Shown here one piece after another: positions 23,575 to 36,914 of a stretch of 64,000 bases of DNA; the first letter of the stretch is position 1, and every line of letters starts with the position of its first letter. The stretch lies in the NCBI GenBank assembly GCA_963920665.1, contig OY987265.1:29331001-29395000 (forward strand), given 5' to 3'. The notes under the pieces are model-generated. The model worked only from the letters and a program-made list of their open reading frames with translations, had not been told where the DNA came from and did not search any database. The DNA comes from Straminergon stramineum. Taxonomy: Eukaryota; Streptophyta; Bryopsida; Hypnales; Calliergonaceae. A program made the position numbers and the translations under genes.

Positions 23575-23765
23575 TAATTAGCTTTTGATTGACATAGAAT
23601 TAAAATTGGTGAATATTGTTGTTGGGAGGGCATCAATAAAGTTACATAAAATAGGTAAAAGAAATTTTTGATTTGGAGATGGAATGACTGAAATATACCT
23701 CCATTAGAAGCAAGCTATTTGTAGAGGAATTGAGGGATCAAGAAACATTATGTCTAAGAGCATCA

Positions 23766-23975
23766 ATCTATTATATTAAGTATAGAGTGTCACAATTCAT
23801 GTCACGACACGTTGTCACAAATATGGTCATGTTTTCATCCCCAATGTTTCACTATGTCATCCCCAATGTTTTTCATCCAATTATGTAGGACTTCAACCAA
23901 CTATCTAATCCATATTGTCCTCAGTTCGATATTGCATTGCAACAAGTTTGTGCTAGTATTATATAACGGCAATAC
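23766..23975 (+). repeat. Dispersed repeat, copy 2 (partner 19570-19770)
   Basis: The second copy of the 200-bp block described at 19570. It has a small internal duplication of the TCATCCCCAATGTTT word (23837 and 23858). Confidence 0.65.
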
Positions 23976-25694
23976 AAATGAGATAAGTACCAAGAAAAAA
24001 CACATTCTCATTTTAGATGATAGTTTGATTAGAATGAATTCAAAAGGGTTTGGATTTTGGTAAACATACTTTGGGCACTCAGATGTTAAGGCTCTTTTTA
24101 GAGAGAATATGATTCTAAAAGGGAAGTATTTCAATCATTTGATTTCCAAGTTGGAATTTTCTTGAATGTATATTATGTAAGTCTTTGATCTATTCAAATG
24201 ATAGTTAAGTACTTATTTTATGACTACGAAAAGTTAAAGTTTTGTTGAGTTGATTTGTAAGGTGCATTGAGAATACTATAACTATAGAAAGATCAACTAA
24301 GTGCCTAAGCCTTTCCAAGTATGCTTTTCCTATGAAAAAAGAGCATGGAATTATAGTTATTCTAATGAAGCAAGTTGGATTTTTTTCAAATTCTAATTGT
24401 ATAGATGTTTAAAGAGCTTATTTATTAGTGTCAAAACTAGTTTTGGGTGTACAATTGCATAAGAAGTGTGAGTTATAACAAGAGAAATGTATATATCATA
24501 TTTTAGTATGTTGCCCCTTTCTACAATGTTTAAGAAATTTGAATATATGCATTGTTTGGGATTCAAGGTGACATGAACAGCTAGGAATTGTATTAGCACA
24601 CTAAAATGCACTTAATTACAAAAACCTGAAATTCAAATGAAGTGCTATCAAACTCATTACACCATCCACCTTGCAATTGTTGAATTGTAATTTTTTGTTA
24701 TAAGTACAAATCACAAATAACTCCAAATCAACCCTTGCATGTTTAAATTTTCAATGTTGAAAATCATAAAAACACTTTACTCCTTCTACTGGGAACATTT
24801 TCAAAGCAAATGGATAGGTACAATCATTAGGAGGGATTTCTGCCCTCTATAAGACTGTAAGTTCCCAGAGTTCTTGAATAGTGGGGAACTTTAGGGAACA
24901 TCGCCACAACAACGATCTAACGTGGTAGTGACAATGCCACATCAAATAATAATATTTAATTAATAAATTATTATTTTCTACTTATTGTTTTAAGAAAAAA
25001 GTATTTTCTAATTTAATATATCATTTTCATTTTTTTTCAAATTTTGAATTTTGAATTGCAGTGGCTGGTTCCGAGCATAGGGAATGTGCTTGAAACAATC
25101 TTTTGATGCCTTCAAATCTCCCCTGACGTTTTTAGATCTCAAAACAAGTGAAATTTGCAAGCTTTGTTCCAAGCTTGGAAATCAAGTAAAATTCACAAGA
25201 TTTATTCTTCTACTAATGATACATATATGCCTTTGAAAACCACTCAAAAATCAAATATTTACCTTTTTCAATGAAAAATAAGAGCTTTCAATAGTTAAAC
25301 TATAATATTGTTTGTAAAAAATTTTCAAAAAATCAAAAGAGTTCTAAAAGACCAAATTATATTTTTAGCAACATGGAAATTTTGGATAACTCATTGTGAA
25401 CGAAATTTTCATTTTTTTCCTTAGAAATTTTCAGACAACATGTGGTCAAGCAATGACGCTAGTTTGTGAGCCTAAAAGTGTGAGCTTAAGAGCTATGAGC
25501 TTACACCTTGTAAGTCCCAAGCTTTGACTGAAAAAAAAAATTGAATTTTTGAGGCCAATACAAAGAAAAGTAGAGACATTTCAAAAAAAATTCTATTTAG
25601 GGTAAAATTCTAGTTCTATTTCCGTGGAACTATGACCATGGAGGCATGGCCAACACACATTGCACTTGGCTTAGCATCCTGGTAGGTGTCGATT
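23976..25694. other. AT-rich spacer, nothing certain
   Basis: No gene. A patch at 24840-24950 (GGGAACTTTAGGGAAC, CGCCACAACAACG) and the sequence to about 25080 resemble 42110-42350, which has GGGGAACT, GCGCCACTACTG and CCACCGCAACG. A further diverged repeat pair is therefore likely. Confidence 0.35.
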
Positions 25695-26601
25695 TTAACC
25701 CCAAAAGTTCCTTGACTATGTTATCACCAAAAATTCCCAAAGACTACGATTTCTAATACAAGTACCAAATTTTTGAAAAATATCATTTTTGGACATATGT
25801 AACCATAGGATTTTGTAGTCAGCTAGATTTTAAAGATGTGGAAAAAATTTCAGAAATTTCCACTGTGTAGATTGCAAGATATTAGCATTTGAAATGACAA
25901 AAATCCTTTTTTTGGCCCTGTGAAAAAACGGGCAATTGCACTTCACAAGGTTACATTTGTATGAAAAATGTCCAAAATGGTGGTTCTTCTTTGGATTCTT
26001 TTTCCTAGACAAGTTATCTACATGCTTAAAAAAATTTCACATCATTTGGAATGGTACAACATATAGGAAAAAAATAGTAAGTAGAAAGAAGCAACAAATG
26101 ATTCAAAATACAAAAATGGTTAACAATTTATTAATGGAATTGAAAAATGCCAATCCCAATGGTTGTAATAAAGAATTTTCACCTTTTTTTTTTTAATTTC
26201 CCGAAAATATTGAAAATTGAGTTAAATAAAGAACTTCAAAGTTAATTTTAGAGTAGAAAACCTATACTTGCCCACAAACTAAAACATCTCATAACTTTCG
26301 ACTCATTGATCAAAATGGAATGATTCAAAGCTTTCTATATATATATAAATCTAGAATACCAATTTCAAATTTTTATTTTTGAATAAAGTGATCAGAATGA
26401 CTAAGTTGAGAAACAAACTCCATATTAGGCCATAACTCTTGACTCATATTTCCAAATGTCTTGAAATTTAGTGCACATGAAAGATATTCCTCGTCCACAC
26501 CTTCTATTTGAAGTTTGGGCCAATAACATAGAAATCTCTAATCACACATACCTGCCCAAAATTTTAGTGTCGTCAATGCAACTTCGTCCTTTAGAGGTTA
26601 A
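25695..26601 (+). mobile_element. TTAA-bounded 0.9-kb element, copy A
   Basis: The left end is TTAA then CCCCAAAAGTTCC. The right end on the other strand is TTAA then CCTCTAAAGGACG, giving a total of 907 bp. The interior follows the family order: ACAAGTACCAAATTTTTG, GATTGCAAGATATTAGCATT, GGCAATTGCACTTCACAAGG, CCAAAATGGTGGT, ATCATTTGGAAT, CAACATATAGGAAAAAAATA and CCAATCCCAATGGTTG. It has no open frame of transposase size, so it is non-autonomous. Confidence 0.75.
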
Positions 26602-26837
26602 TCCACTTCAAGCCCCATTTTTTCTCATGAAAATATTTGTTGAAGATGAAGCTCTTGAAGGAATTCCAAGGGAGAACATATACTTTGGACAAGTGGCAAA
26701 GGACTCCACAGTACATGCTAAAGATTTATGGATGCCCAAGGGTTCTTTAGGTAATAAAGTTGTGACAATCACTCATCCAAAAAATAATTTTAAAAAATTT
26801 TAAAAATTTTGAAAGAATTTTTTTGGAAATCAAAAAC

Positions 26838-27740
26838 CTTGGACTCTCCTAAGGGCCTTTCAATTTCCACCAAAAAAATTTGAATTTATTTTTTGAGGGT
26901 CCCAAACCCCAAATCCCATCAAGGGGGGTGACAAAGTATCGCAAAATAAATAAATAATATAACTATATATATAGTTATATTATTATTTATTTATTTATTT
27001 CCAAACTCCGTATCTTCCAAGGGACCTCATGATACCAAGAGAGATTTCTTAAGGTAATAGAGTTTCAATAAAAATTTAAAATAGAAAAAATAGAAATAGA
27101 AAATCTTTGTAGTTCCAAACCTCCAATCCCCCAATCCCCCAAGGGACCTCTCGGTACCATGAGAGGTTTCTAAAAGGTAACATCTGGAGTTGTAAAAATA
27201 TTAAATCAAATTAAATTATTTCATGAATATTTTTAGAGAGTTTCAAACTTCAAACCCTCTGAGAGACTTCTTGGTACGAAGAGGGGTTTCTTGTAGTGAT
27301 GAAGTTGTGAAAATTGAAAAAAAATTGAAAAAAAAGAAGTCACGAGAGTCCCAAATCCTAGTACTTCAAAGGGCCTTCTTAGCACCAAGAGGCATTTCTA
27401 GAGATGATAGAGTTGCAAATAAAGAAAATTGAAATTTAAAAAAAAATAGAGAGTTGCAAACCCCAATACTTCTAATGGCTTCTTGATACTGAAAGGGTTG
27501 AAAAAAATAGAAAAATTAGGAAAAAAAACTAATTTCTTTTAGAGTTCCAAATTTCACAAGGGGGGGCTCTCAATCATGAGAGAGGTTTCTAGAGGTGATG
27601 TAGACATAGAAAAATAAAATAAAAAGAGGTGAAATTTTTTTTTCTAGAGTCCCAAATTCCTAAACTCTAAAGGGGCTTTTTAGTGCCAATAGGAGTCCTT
27701 GATTCTTTAGGGGTGATGGAGTTGCAACTAAGAAAGAAAA
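26838..27740 (+). repeat. Degenerate 105-bp tandem array with palindromes
   Basis: Eight units start at AGAGTYCCAAA-like words near 26895, 27000, 27110, 27237, 27344, 27449, 27541 and 27645 (spacing 92-127, typically 105). A partial unit precedes them. The unit order is GAGTYCCAAA, CCCAATCCC, AAGGGACCT, a short palindrome, GGTTTCTAGAGGTGATGGAG and TTGYAAA, then an A-rich tail. The palindrome is clearest as CCTCTCGGTACCATGAGAGG (unit at 27110) and CTCTCAATCATGAGAG (unit at 27541). The array lies between two TTAA elements. Confidence 0.7.
26944..27000. repeat. AT-only palindrome inside the array
   Basis: Two arms centred on AACTATATATATAGTT (26961-26976) continue outward as AATAAATAAATAATAT and its inverse, with one 3-bp slip. 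The arms are 25-28 bp with essentially no loop, so a cruciform or hairpin is possible. Confidence 0.8.
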
Positions 27741-27781
27741 TAAAATGGATAGGTTGAATGGACAAGTTTTTTGGAGAATGT

Positions 27782-28695
27782 TCAACCCCTAAAGTCCTAA
27801 GTGTCCCCTTGGAAGACACTTAGAATTTTAGGCAAGCTCGTATGACCTCAATTTTTGACATGGTTTTTGGAAACTTTTTTTGAAGATAATAAATGACATC
27901 AGCTTTCTAAAAATATAATTTTTATTTCAATTGTTGTCCAATAGCAAAATTTATGTCGCCCTAAGTCTAGAAAGCAGTTCCTTAGGCAACACAAAAAGAA
28001 TTTATTTTATTTTATTTTTAAATCTCAAAGACTATATTTTTCTATACATCCGAATCTTTAGTTCATTCATTGTGGACTAATAATGAGAAATTTATGGACA
28101 ATTTTATTTTGTGGGCAATCTAAGCATCTTCTTAAAAAAATTTACAAAATTCATTTTTGAATGCCATTTTCACAATTTTTCAAAAACAATTGTTTGACAA
28201 GGTTAAGTTTGTTTGCAAGAATAATCTCACCATTAGGATGATGGTTTTTCAATTCCATTTGAAAGCTATTGACAATTTACTATTTTGTTCAATCTCGGAC
28301 CTACTTCTACTTAATAATTTTTAATGAATCAAATTCAAATGTGTTTTTTTGGGGATTTTTTTCCTTGACACTCAACTCAAATCTTCAACATAAATAATTT
28401 AAAATCTCAAACTCAAAAGTGCAATAAAATTTAATTAAGAAGATTCAAGGCCAAAAAATCTAGTCACAGAATGTTCAAAAAAATTTGTTTTCTTCACTTC
28501 AAATGCGAATATCTTACAATCTACATAGTCAAAGTTTCTGAAATTTCTACCACACATTTTAAAACTAGTTTAGTGCAAGATCCTACAATTAGATATGCAA
28601 AAAATAAGAAGTTTAAGAGTTTTGCACCTTGCAATAGAAATGGAAGTTTTGAATGGTTCTTGAGAGTAAAAAGGCATTGGGACTTTAGGGGTTAA
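27782..28695 (-). mobile_element. TTAA-bounded 0.9-kb element, copy E
   Basis: The left end is TCAA (decayed TTAA) then CCCCTAAAGTCC. The right end on the other strand is TTAA then CCCCTAAAGTCCC, an almost perfect inverted repeat; the total is 914 bp. The interior carries family words in reverse orientation relative to copy A, such as the inverse of GAATTGAAAAAC and a CTTACAATCTAC-type block. It is non-coding. Confidence 0.7.
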
Positions 28696-28884
28696 AGTGT
28701 CCCAACCCTATTTTAGGTCGATTGACATATTTACTTAATTTCATTAGATATAAAGAACCTAAATTTCTAAACCATGGTAATAGGTCCACACCCTAAAAGT
28801 CACGAAAAATTATACTAGAAGTTAGAGGCTCACATGCTCTCAAGCTCTTCGACTCACTCTCCAAGGCTCATCTGCTCATAGAAT

Positions 28885-29500
28885 AATACCCTTGGTGGTC
28901 AAGGAGTAGCTTTAAGGCACAACAATTTCCTAACTTTTAACTATGTGGTTAAAAATTTATTGTATAATATGTAGTTTTTTTCCAACCCAGGCAACCCCAA
29001 AAATTTACTTTTTCAAGAAATTCAAAACTGAATATTTTTTTTTTTGATTTATTTTTAATGAGATGGAATTTATGAGAATTTTTGTTTGTAGGCAGTTATA
29101 GAATCTCTAATCTAAAATAAACTTTGAAGTCCTTTATTTAATCCAATTTTCAATATTTTTTGAAAAAAAGAAAGAAATCATAGAATGTAGATTGTTTATC
29201 ATGGCATTAGTAACAACCATTTGGAATTGGCATTTTTCAATTCCACATAACTCAATTCTTAATAATTTACTCCCTTTGTTTCTAAAATAAATCCATTTTT
29301 CTTTTGTGATTTACAAAGGAAACACTAGTCTTTTTTAGAAATAGAGGTAGTAGTATTTAAAACCATTTTCTACTTCATTCTACTTACTATTTTTTTCAAA
29401 CATAAATATGAAATTTTTTTTGGAAATTTTCTGTGTATTCCCAACTTATTTGTTCAACATATTATGGAGAGTGGCAAGTTGTAGAATCTATACATTTGGG
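28885..29500 (-). mobile_element. TTAA-family fragment, reverse orientation
   Basis: From about 28885 to 29270 the order of blocks matches copy C (56660-57597): GGAGTAGCTTTAAGGC, TAACTTTTAACTATG, ATAAACTTTGAAGTCC, ATTTTCAATATTTTTTG, AGATTGTTTAT and GCATTTTTCAATTCC. A small Stowaway-like insertion interrupts it at 29270. No intact termini were found. Confidence 0.55.
29270..29350 (+). mobile_element. 81-bp Stowaway-like MITE (Tc1/mariner)
   Basis: It is flanked by TA and begins CTCCCTTTGTTTCTAAAATA. It ends with the inverse of CTCTATTTCTAAAAAAG, the plant Stowaway signature. It sits inside the TTAA-family fragment, so it inserted later. Confidence 0.5.
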
Positions 29501-31879
29501 GATAAAATGTTTAAAAGATGAAACTTCACCATTTTGAAAGAATTGAAAATTCTTCTATCTGGAACCCCACGCATCAGGGTCTTGCAATTGGTAAGATTTT
29601 TTATTTTGAAATTTTAGAAGGGTGTATTGTAACAAGATAACTAAAAGATCTTATAGTTGGATTTGTTAAAAAATAAATATGGATAAAGATTTTAGCCTTG
29701 CTTTGGAGACTAGTATTTTGAAGCAGTTTTAACCCCATCTACACATAAAAGAACTTTAGAAGTTAAGTGCCTACACCAAAACAAGACCGAACATTCAAAT
29801 CAACTATATAGGGTCAATTAGGTAGGTAAAGGTTAACTAGACATATGTTCAAAAGAATGCCCTAACAAATGTAAAGACAATATAGGTTGTCATAATGTCT
29901 AGAGTAAACTTGCCAATCACCATGTTGGCAAAAGTCAAATCCTTCTCTATACAAATGTAGAGACTTATGTGTTTTGAAATTTGGTGTGATTATTAAATGT
30001 CATGTTAAGATTAACTTTCAAAAAATAAAATGTAAAAAAATTTATCTTTAGAAATTTCATTGCAATTTAAAGGTGTTGAAGCTAAAATCTAGTTAAAATT
30101 CCTTGTTCCCCTTCACTGCATAGTGTTTGGTCATTAGGTGGTCATACAAAAAAAATTCCCATCACAATTGAATTGGTAGTTGAATTGTACATTAGTGTTT
30201 GGAAAATGGCAATGATTGTTGTCTAGTTTTTGAAAGTGTGAGAAATGGCATGTTTATTCTAAGTATGGCTATGATTAATGTATAAGTGAACAAAAAATCA
30301 AGCCTCTTTTACACAATATCATAACTATCAATGAATTTGAAGAATAATTGTTAATTATGCTATACAATAATTAAGGTGGTAGATCCTATTTTAAATTGAT
30401 TTATAATGAATTAAATTGAGATGTTTTTAGTCTCAAATGTCTCTAATGAATATAGGATTTCAAAAATAGGATTTTCATATTAATTTCTAAAGGAGATCAA
30501 GAGCAAAAAGTGATTTGTGAATATGTATTTGGACAAAATCAAAATAGTGATCCCTTAAAATAACCACATAGTCAACCATCATTTTAAAGTGTAATCTGAC
30601 CTTTTAATCTCTAATGGACTCATCAACTAGAAAGTACACTCTTTTTCCAATCCAATTCTTATATGCTTGATAAAGCAATTTTTGAAAAATTCATACATAA
30701 AATTAGTTTTTATTTTTTGTTGTTTTTATTTTTTTTGTTACAATGAGATCTATGAAATCGTGCATCCTATGTTTGCTTTCTTAGTACCCTCATAAATCCC
30801 TTTGCAAGTAGGGGTGCACAGACTTCATTTTGTGGCGTTCTGACCTAAATCAAAAAAGATATTGAGTTTCAAATTTTTTATGGATCAAAAAATTAGAAAA
30901 GAACTTTTACTTTATTTTGGTGGTGACAATAATGCAAGGCACACTTGCTTACATAAAACTCATTTACTTTCCGATGATTATAAGTCCAAGTCATTTCAAG
31001 TTGACATGATTCTAAATTGAAAAAGACATTCTTCTTGGGTACTTCACTAAAAGTTGTAATCCATATATGTGCATTGAATTTTTTTAATTATGGGGGCTAT
31101 TTAGCTATTATTTCACAATCATTATGTCCCTATTTTTTTCTACTTCTATTTTTCACCCATTTTCCTACACCCCATGATAGTTAAAACTAAAACTAGAGGC
31201 ATTTGAACATGCCCCTCTTGTAATTCAAAAATTTATACATGATTTTAGGATTGATTAGTACAATATGTACATACTAATTATTGTTGAACACAATCCACAT
31301 AAATAGCACATATACAAACATCATATATCAAACAAGTTATACAAACAAAATATAAAAATAAATCATACATGTACAATGGGAGAAAATACTACAAAAATTT
31401 AAAATCCCACAAGTATTATTATATTGGATAAACTTGGCTTATTAATTTACAAATGCAATAGTTTAGGGTCCCAAAATCTTACAAAATGTGCCAGCAAATA
31501 GACTAGATTCAAAGTTTAGGGTTCAAGGTTTAGTAGAATGCTAGAGCCAACTTGGAAAAAATAGCTATTCATATACATAGCCCAAAATGAGATGTTTATT
31601 ATTTTGTCTCTTTACAAATTGGAAATGGAAGCTCCTCATGTAGGTTCCTCCCCTATATTTTAGACTACCTCTTGTGTAGATTTACAAATTATGTTCTATG
31701 GATCATTATAATGTATTGCATAGCAATTGCAATATAGTATGCTTCAAAGAAGTGATGCTATATAAACCTCAATATTTTTTAAATTATTAGCTCCAACATT
31801 TTAAATGTATCCTACAAAAGGTCTCATGTTGTTTTTAAAGAAAACCCTACTAAAGTACGTGGGACATTCTTAAAGTGAA
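29501..31879. other. AT-rich spacer, nothing recognised
   Basis: No coding frame, no termini and no block matched elsewhere in the window. Several regions are near-random AT sequence. Confidence 0.45.
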
Positions 31880-34690
31880 TGGAATATAATTTTCAGCATT
31901 TTTTCAACCATTAGTACAACATAGCCCGTACTTTGAGAATACTTTGTAGAAGATTATTAAAACTAGTTTCAAAACAAAGTAAGCCCCAATTCAACCATCA
32001 AAAAATGGGAGAACCAAGACCATCTAATGTTGAAAGTTGAATCATTTGGATTTTTACCTTAGTTTCAACATTGTATACTCTATAGATATTCTAATCCTAA
32101 TGACTAGAATCCTAAACCCTAAACCTTTGCAATTATAAGTTGCAAAACCAAGACCTAAACCTCATAAAATCTTGATAGTTGAAGAAAATAGCTTCATAAA
32201 AATTTGATTCTTTACAATCACAACTTGTTGTCATTTCATAACATAGTATCATACATGGTTATCATGATCAACATTTCATGTCAATATTTAAATAAAGTTG
32301 GAATATCCAATTTTTTAGATGCTAAAACTAATAATTTTCTCTCATGATTTTTGTTTTTTCCAATATAATATTTTTTGAAAAAATTAATTTTCCAAAAACT
32401 TTGTCATTGCTTTATAGAACATTATATTTGCCAATCCTATTAACTAGGTTCAATATAAGTTAATCCCTAAATAAACTTGGAAGTATTAGACCCTTAGGTC
32501 TAAAATGTGTGATTTTGGATACAAAGATGTTTTTAAATGGAAAAGGGTTTCTAATTATTTGAATTTTTTTGTGAACTCAAAAAATAGGCAATCCTTGTAT
32601 ACATGATTCATGAATTTTGTAGTAGAGGCTTGAAGCATTATCCAAATAATATTGCATACTTAAAACTAGAAAAACTAGTGCAATTTCTTGAATGCATTGA
32701 CTTCAATTGGGCATTGATAGTTGAAGGAAGCTCTAAATTCAACTTCAAATTTTTACATACATTGATGTAGAAGTCAAGAATATGTTGTGGTGACAATTTT
32801 GTATTGAATATTTTGTGAAGTTCTTGAAAACAATCTATACAACATAGGATTAGAAAACAAAGGAACAATATTTCCTATTGGTAGAAAGGATTATGTATCC
32901 ATGTGTGTACAATTAGCAACCTTTGTTATTTGTATAGTACTGTATAATCTTGAAGTGTGCCATTCATTTCTTTTGAAGTATATCTTTCTCCTATATATTA
33001 CAAAGATGAACCTTAGGACATGGATAGAATAAACAAAGTAAACAATTGAATTTGTTTGTACTAGACCATTTGCAAAATATTGATTGCATTAGTTTGTACT
33101 ATATAGTATTATAGATTTCCAAGAGTATTTATATACAATTATATCATGGGCTCTAAAATGTATATAAACTTTACTTAATATTTTCGAAAATTAGACAAAT
33201 TTGCTTCACCCCCTAATATGTGGTTTATCCCAAATCATAATACACTCATTTCACTTGTACTTTTAACAAATATAAGCTTATCGACAGCTCCAATGATTTT
33301 CTAAAATGCTTGGAGGTTATATCAAGATTCAACTGTAATTTGGAATAAGAATTAACCCGAAAAGGACTAGGGGGGGGGTTCAAGAGAAATGATCAAAAAC
33401 TGCCATTTTTTAGTGCATTTGCTAAAAATTGAAAATATATGCTTTTTAAAATTTTAACCATATAAAATTGTAGCAAACTGCTACAACATGTAAAAAAATT
33501 TAGACCATTTGACATCATGGATTGCAAGATTATAATATTTGAATTGAGGGAGAAATTTCTTATCATTCCTACAAAACGAGGTCAACGACTTTGAACCTTT
33601 TCAGAATATACAAAATTGAGACTCTAAACACTTTATTTATTAAATCTTGTTAGGTACGCTCATGCAAAATTTAAAGCAAAGAAATGGGTTGATTTATTCT
33701 AAATCAACTTGCAATACAAGGAAGTCAAGTAAATTGGCAATATACTAGTAATTTTTTGATGATTTCTCATGGAATAAGGAGAAATGATTTAAAAAATCCA
33801 AACATGGAAATCTTAAAGACAAACATTCAAAATGTGTAGAAAAAATTCCAAGAATTTTAAGAGTGCAAATTTCAAGATAATAGTATCTGTAGTTCAACGA
33901 AAATGTTTTTTTTTTTCAAACTTGCTAAGAATGTTTAGTAGAATTTTGACTCCACTTGCAATGAGATTTTTGTAAGTCCGTAGGTCATGTTTTCCCTTAC
34001 AATTGTGTAATTTATATCATGTTAGTTGCATTACTTGCATACATACCACATTTCAAAAGTAGGTGAGAAATTTAGCAACAGATGCTCAAATTGCTTAGAT
34101 CTTTTCAAGGCACTATGACTTTTGATCCAAACATCCAATCAGATTATTATTTTTAAATTCCCACGGAAGGGAGTGAATGTCTCCATCTTGATGTAACAAA
34201 AAATTTAGAAACATCCCATCCTTTTTTACTTTGTAATCACCTTCCCAAATTTTAAAGTGGAGCTAGGAAACTTTCCAAAAATAAAATATTACATGAAAAA
34301 ATTTATCTAAACAATGAGTCAAAAATATGATGCCATACACCCGTACCACGACATTGGAGTACGACATTTTGATGCCCATTGCATGATTCAGGGTGGCATC
34401 ACGGTACAATGCACCAAAACTGCAGGCAACAAGGTGGCATAGACTTTTGAACCGTGGCTGCCTCTATTTTAATGAGCTTCTCTCTTGCGTACAAAAACCG
34501 TACAAGACCATTCACAACCAAATTTGAAGACACCCATGAGTGAGCAAGGATAAGATGTAAGGAATATTATCGAACATTGCTACTTTGTGACCACAAGTGC
34601 TGGAGAAAGTGACCATGCAAGAAGAACAATATTTGCATTTATATTCATGATGGTGAAGCCAATGATGTATTTGAAAAAATATTTCTCTTA
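31880..34690 (+). repeat. Mosaic of duplicated blocks
   Basis: 31880-32335 matches 40245-40685 (GAGAATACTTTGTAGAAGAT, GGGAGAACCAAGACCATCTA). 32905-33420 matches 36915-37440 (TTGAAGTGTGCCATTCAT, ATGGGCTCTAA). 33690-34320 matches 38310-38880 and, in part, 40690-41060 (TTTTAAGAGTGCAA, GCAATGAGATTTTTG, AGATCTTTTCAAGGCACTAT). 34325-34690 is a diverged third copy of the repeat at 38930. TTAA then CCCGAAAAGGACTAG at 33352 looks like a left terminus of the TTAA family. Confidence 0.65.
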
Positions 34691-36329
34691 GAATTTTATC
34701 ACTATTTTTTAGAATTTTTTTTTCAACCTTGATAGCTAGGTATAATATAAAATTAATCCTAAAAGAACACAAAAGTATTGGTGTGAGCATTATATCTCCA
34801 ACCTTGAGATAAAGCGAGCACAACCGTTTTCTTTAGATTTTCAATCTTCAATTCCTAAATGGGTGTTTAGGTGTCAATCAATTGTGCCTTCCAAGAAATG
34901 AACAAATCTTGTTTTGTATTAAAACTTCTTAATGGATTTAAGAGTAAACTTGAGACAATACAATCTCCAAAAGTTAAAAGTTTTGGTCAATTATGGCCAA
35001 CGTGGGCCCAAAACTGTGAACCTCAAAAAAAATTCTAATCAAGTCTAGATTCTAAGTAGCTGAAACTATGGAGAATTTAATGTCCTTTTCAAAATGGTAA
35101 ATTTTTTCCTAATTGAACTTTCCTACTAAAAGTTATTTGCAAATGAAGTTCTTCCTCTAAATTGTCATGTCAAACTTCATCTATCAATTTCTATTGACCT
35201 ATTGATCCAAATTTACTTTTGATCTTGGGTTTAGTTTAAATTTAATTTTGATTCCTATAGTTTCAATGTCACTTGAATTGGTGGATAATTACTACTTTCC
35301 GACTCAACTAATTGTTTTTAAGCTCAAACTTCATCCTAGGTTATCTCCTTTAATTTTAATCTATTTTTTTAAGTGTGAGTTAGTTGTAGAATTTTCTAAA
35401 AATTCCCTAAATGATTATAAATTCAAATTGATCCTCAGTTGTTTTCAAAATATTCTCCTTAACCATGTGCTTATTAAATACTACTTTAAACTTTTCATCT
35501 TAACTTATTATTTTTAGATTTTCAACATTTGCAATTTGCAAATCATAAAATTAAACCTATCTAAAATGGTAACACTTAAAGATTGGACTTTTCTATCAAA
35601 AGCTACAAATGGATGAAATTTGGCCACTATTTGTTTCTCTAAAACTTCATCCAACATTTTCTACTGACCTACAATTCTAAAATAACTTTTCTCTAACTTT
35701 AATCTAGATTTTAATATTCCTTTTTGACTTTCTTTGGATGGTTTTTACTATTTTCATCCAAATCTAACTTTCTTGACTATTGAACTTCATCCATTCATAT
35801 CTTCCTTAATTTTTATCTATTTTAAAAGTTTAATATGTTTTTGAAAACCTATAGAAAATACCTATTCAATTCCAAATTCAAAGTTGAGATTTGACAAACT
35901 CCTAAAGGTATAAATTAGGGACTAACTCTTAATTCTAATTCCTATTTTTTGCAAAATGATCAAATAATCAAGGGTCAAAATTAAACACACATCTCCAATG
36001 TCATTGACACCATGGTTCCATTCTCCTTGATCATGATTGTGATTTTGTCATAGTACCTGTCTTACTCTATCTTTGTCAAGTTTCTTGGGCTTTTGTTTAC
36101 TTCTCTACTTAATTAGGAAGCTTACAAAATTATTGTAACTCTAACCAATCTCTTTGTGTCTTCCTTCACCTACTTCTCCCTCTTTTTCTTTCTCTACTAT
36201 TTTTTGTAACCTATTTTATTTCTTTTTCTAATTAAATTTTTTTTTTTTAATTGCCACCATTGACTTCTAATAATCTAGTTATTTCTGAGAATCAAAATAA
36301 TGGAAAACACGGCCTCATAAATTTACTAT
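34691..36329. other. AT-rich spacer, nothing recognised
   Basis: There is no gene. CTTCATCTATCAATTTCTA near 35176 and CTTCATCCAACATTTTCTA near 35645 hint at a very old local duplication, but it is too diverged to define. Confidence 0.4.
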
Positions 36330-36650
36330 GCATCTACCATACTTGTAGGGCAGGGTTGGAGGCCATAACTTTTGATTGGAGACTTGAAATCTCAAACGGT
36401 TTCATGGAGATGAAATTTAGCTTGATTATACACATTCATTTAGTTCAAAGTTTTTGTAAAAGTTATTCTACATTGCCTAAATGAGGTTTGAAATTCTACT
36501 TCATACACAATTTTGGCTCTTGATTGAACTGAGCGGTTGAGCCTCCTACTAATCCTAATTTACATATCTCACATGGGTTGTTTCACCTCCTACTACCCCA
36601 CTTGCATAAAGAGCTTGTCATCTCATCTTGGAAACACACCAAGTTAAATG
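36330..36650 (+). repeat. Dispersed repeat, copy 1 (partners 57785-58100 and 56540-56640)
   Basis: Shared blocks in order with 57785: CCATAACTTT, GGAGATGAAATTTA, TTGAGGTTTGAAATTCT-like, GGTTGAGC, CCTACTAAT, CACATGGGTTGTTT, ACCTCCTAC and ATAAAGAGCTTGTC. An inverted part of the same unit lies at 56540-56640. Confidence 0.7.
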
Positions 36651-36914
36651 GCTTTGAAGCTAGATGCTATTTTGAATATGATGTCCAATTTTTAAAAATT
36701 AAATTTGAAAGTCTTGAATCTTCTTCGGAAACTTTAATTAATTATTCTGCATCAATATACCATCCTTGCCCTACAAGTGATGGTATTTAAGGCTCTTAGT
36801 ATCTAAGTTAGTCAACTATGGTTTTGAAAATTTAATAGGATTTGTTTATAAAATAAGCTTCTAGACTTGAATTATAATTATTTTTGTAATGATAGAATGG
36901 TGATTGTGCATACA

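Noticed and set aside
26838..27740. CRISPR-like regularly spaced repeat
   Set aside because: Units are degenerate over their whole length, there are no unique spacers, and the window is eukaryotic.
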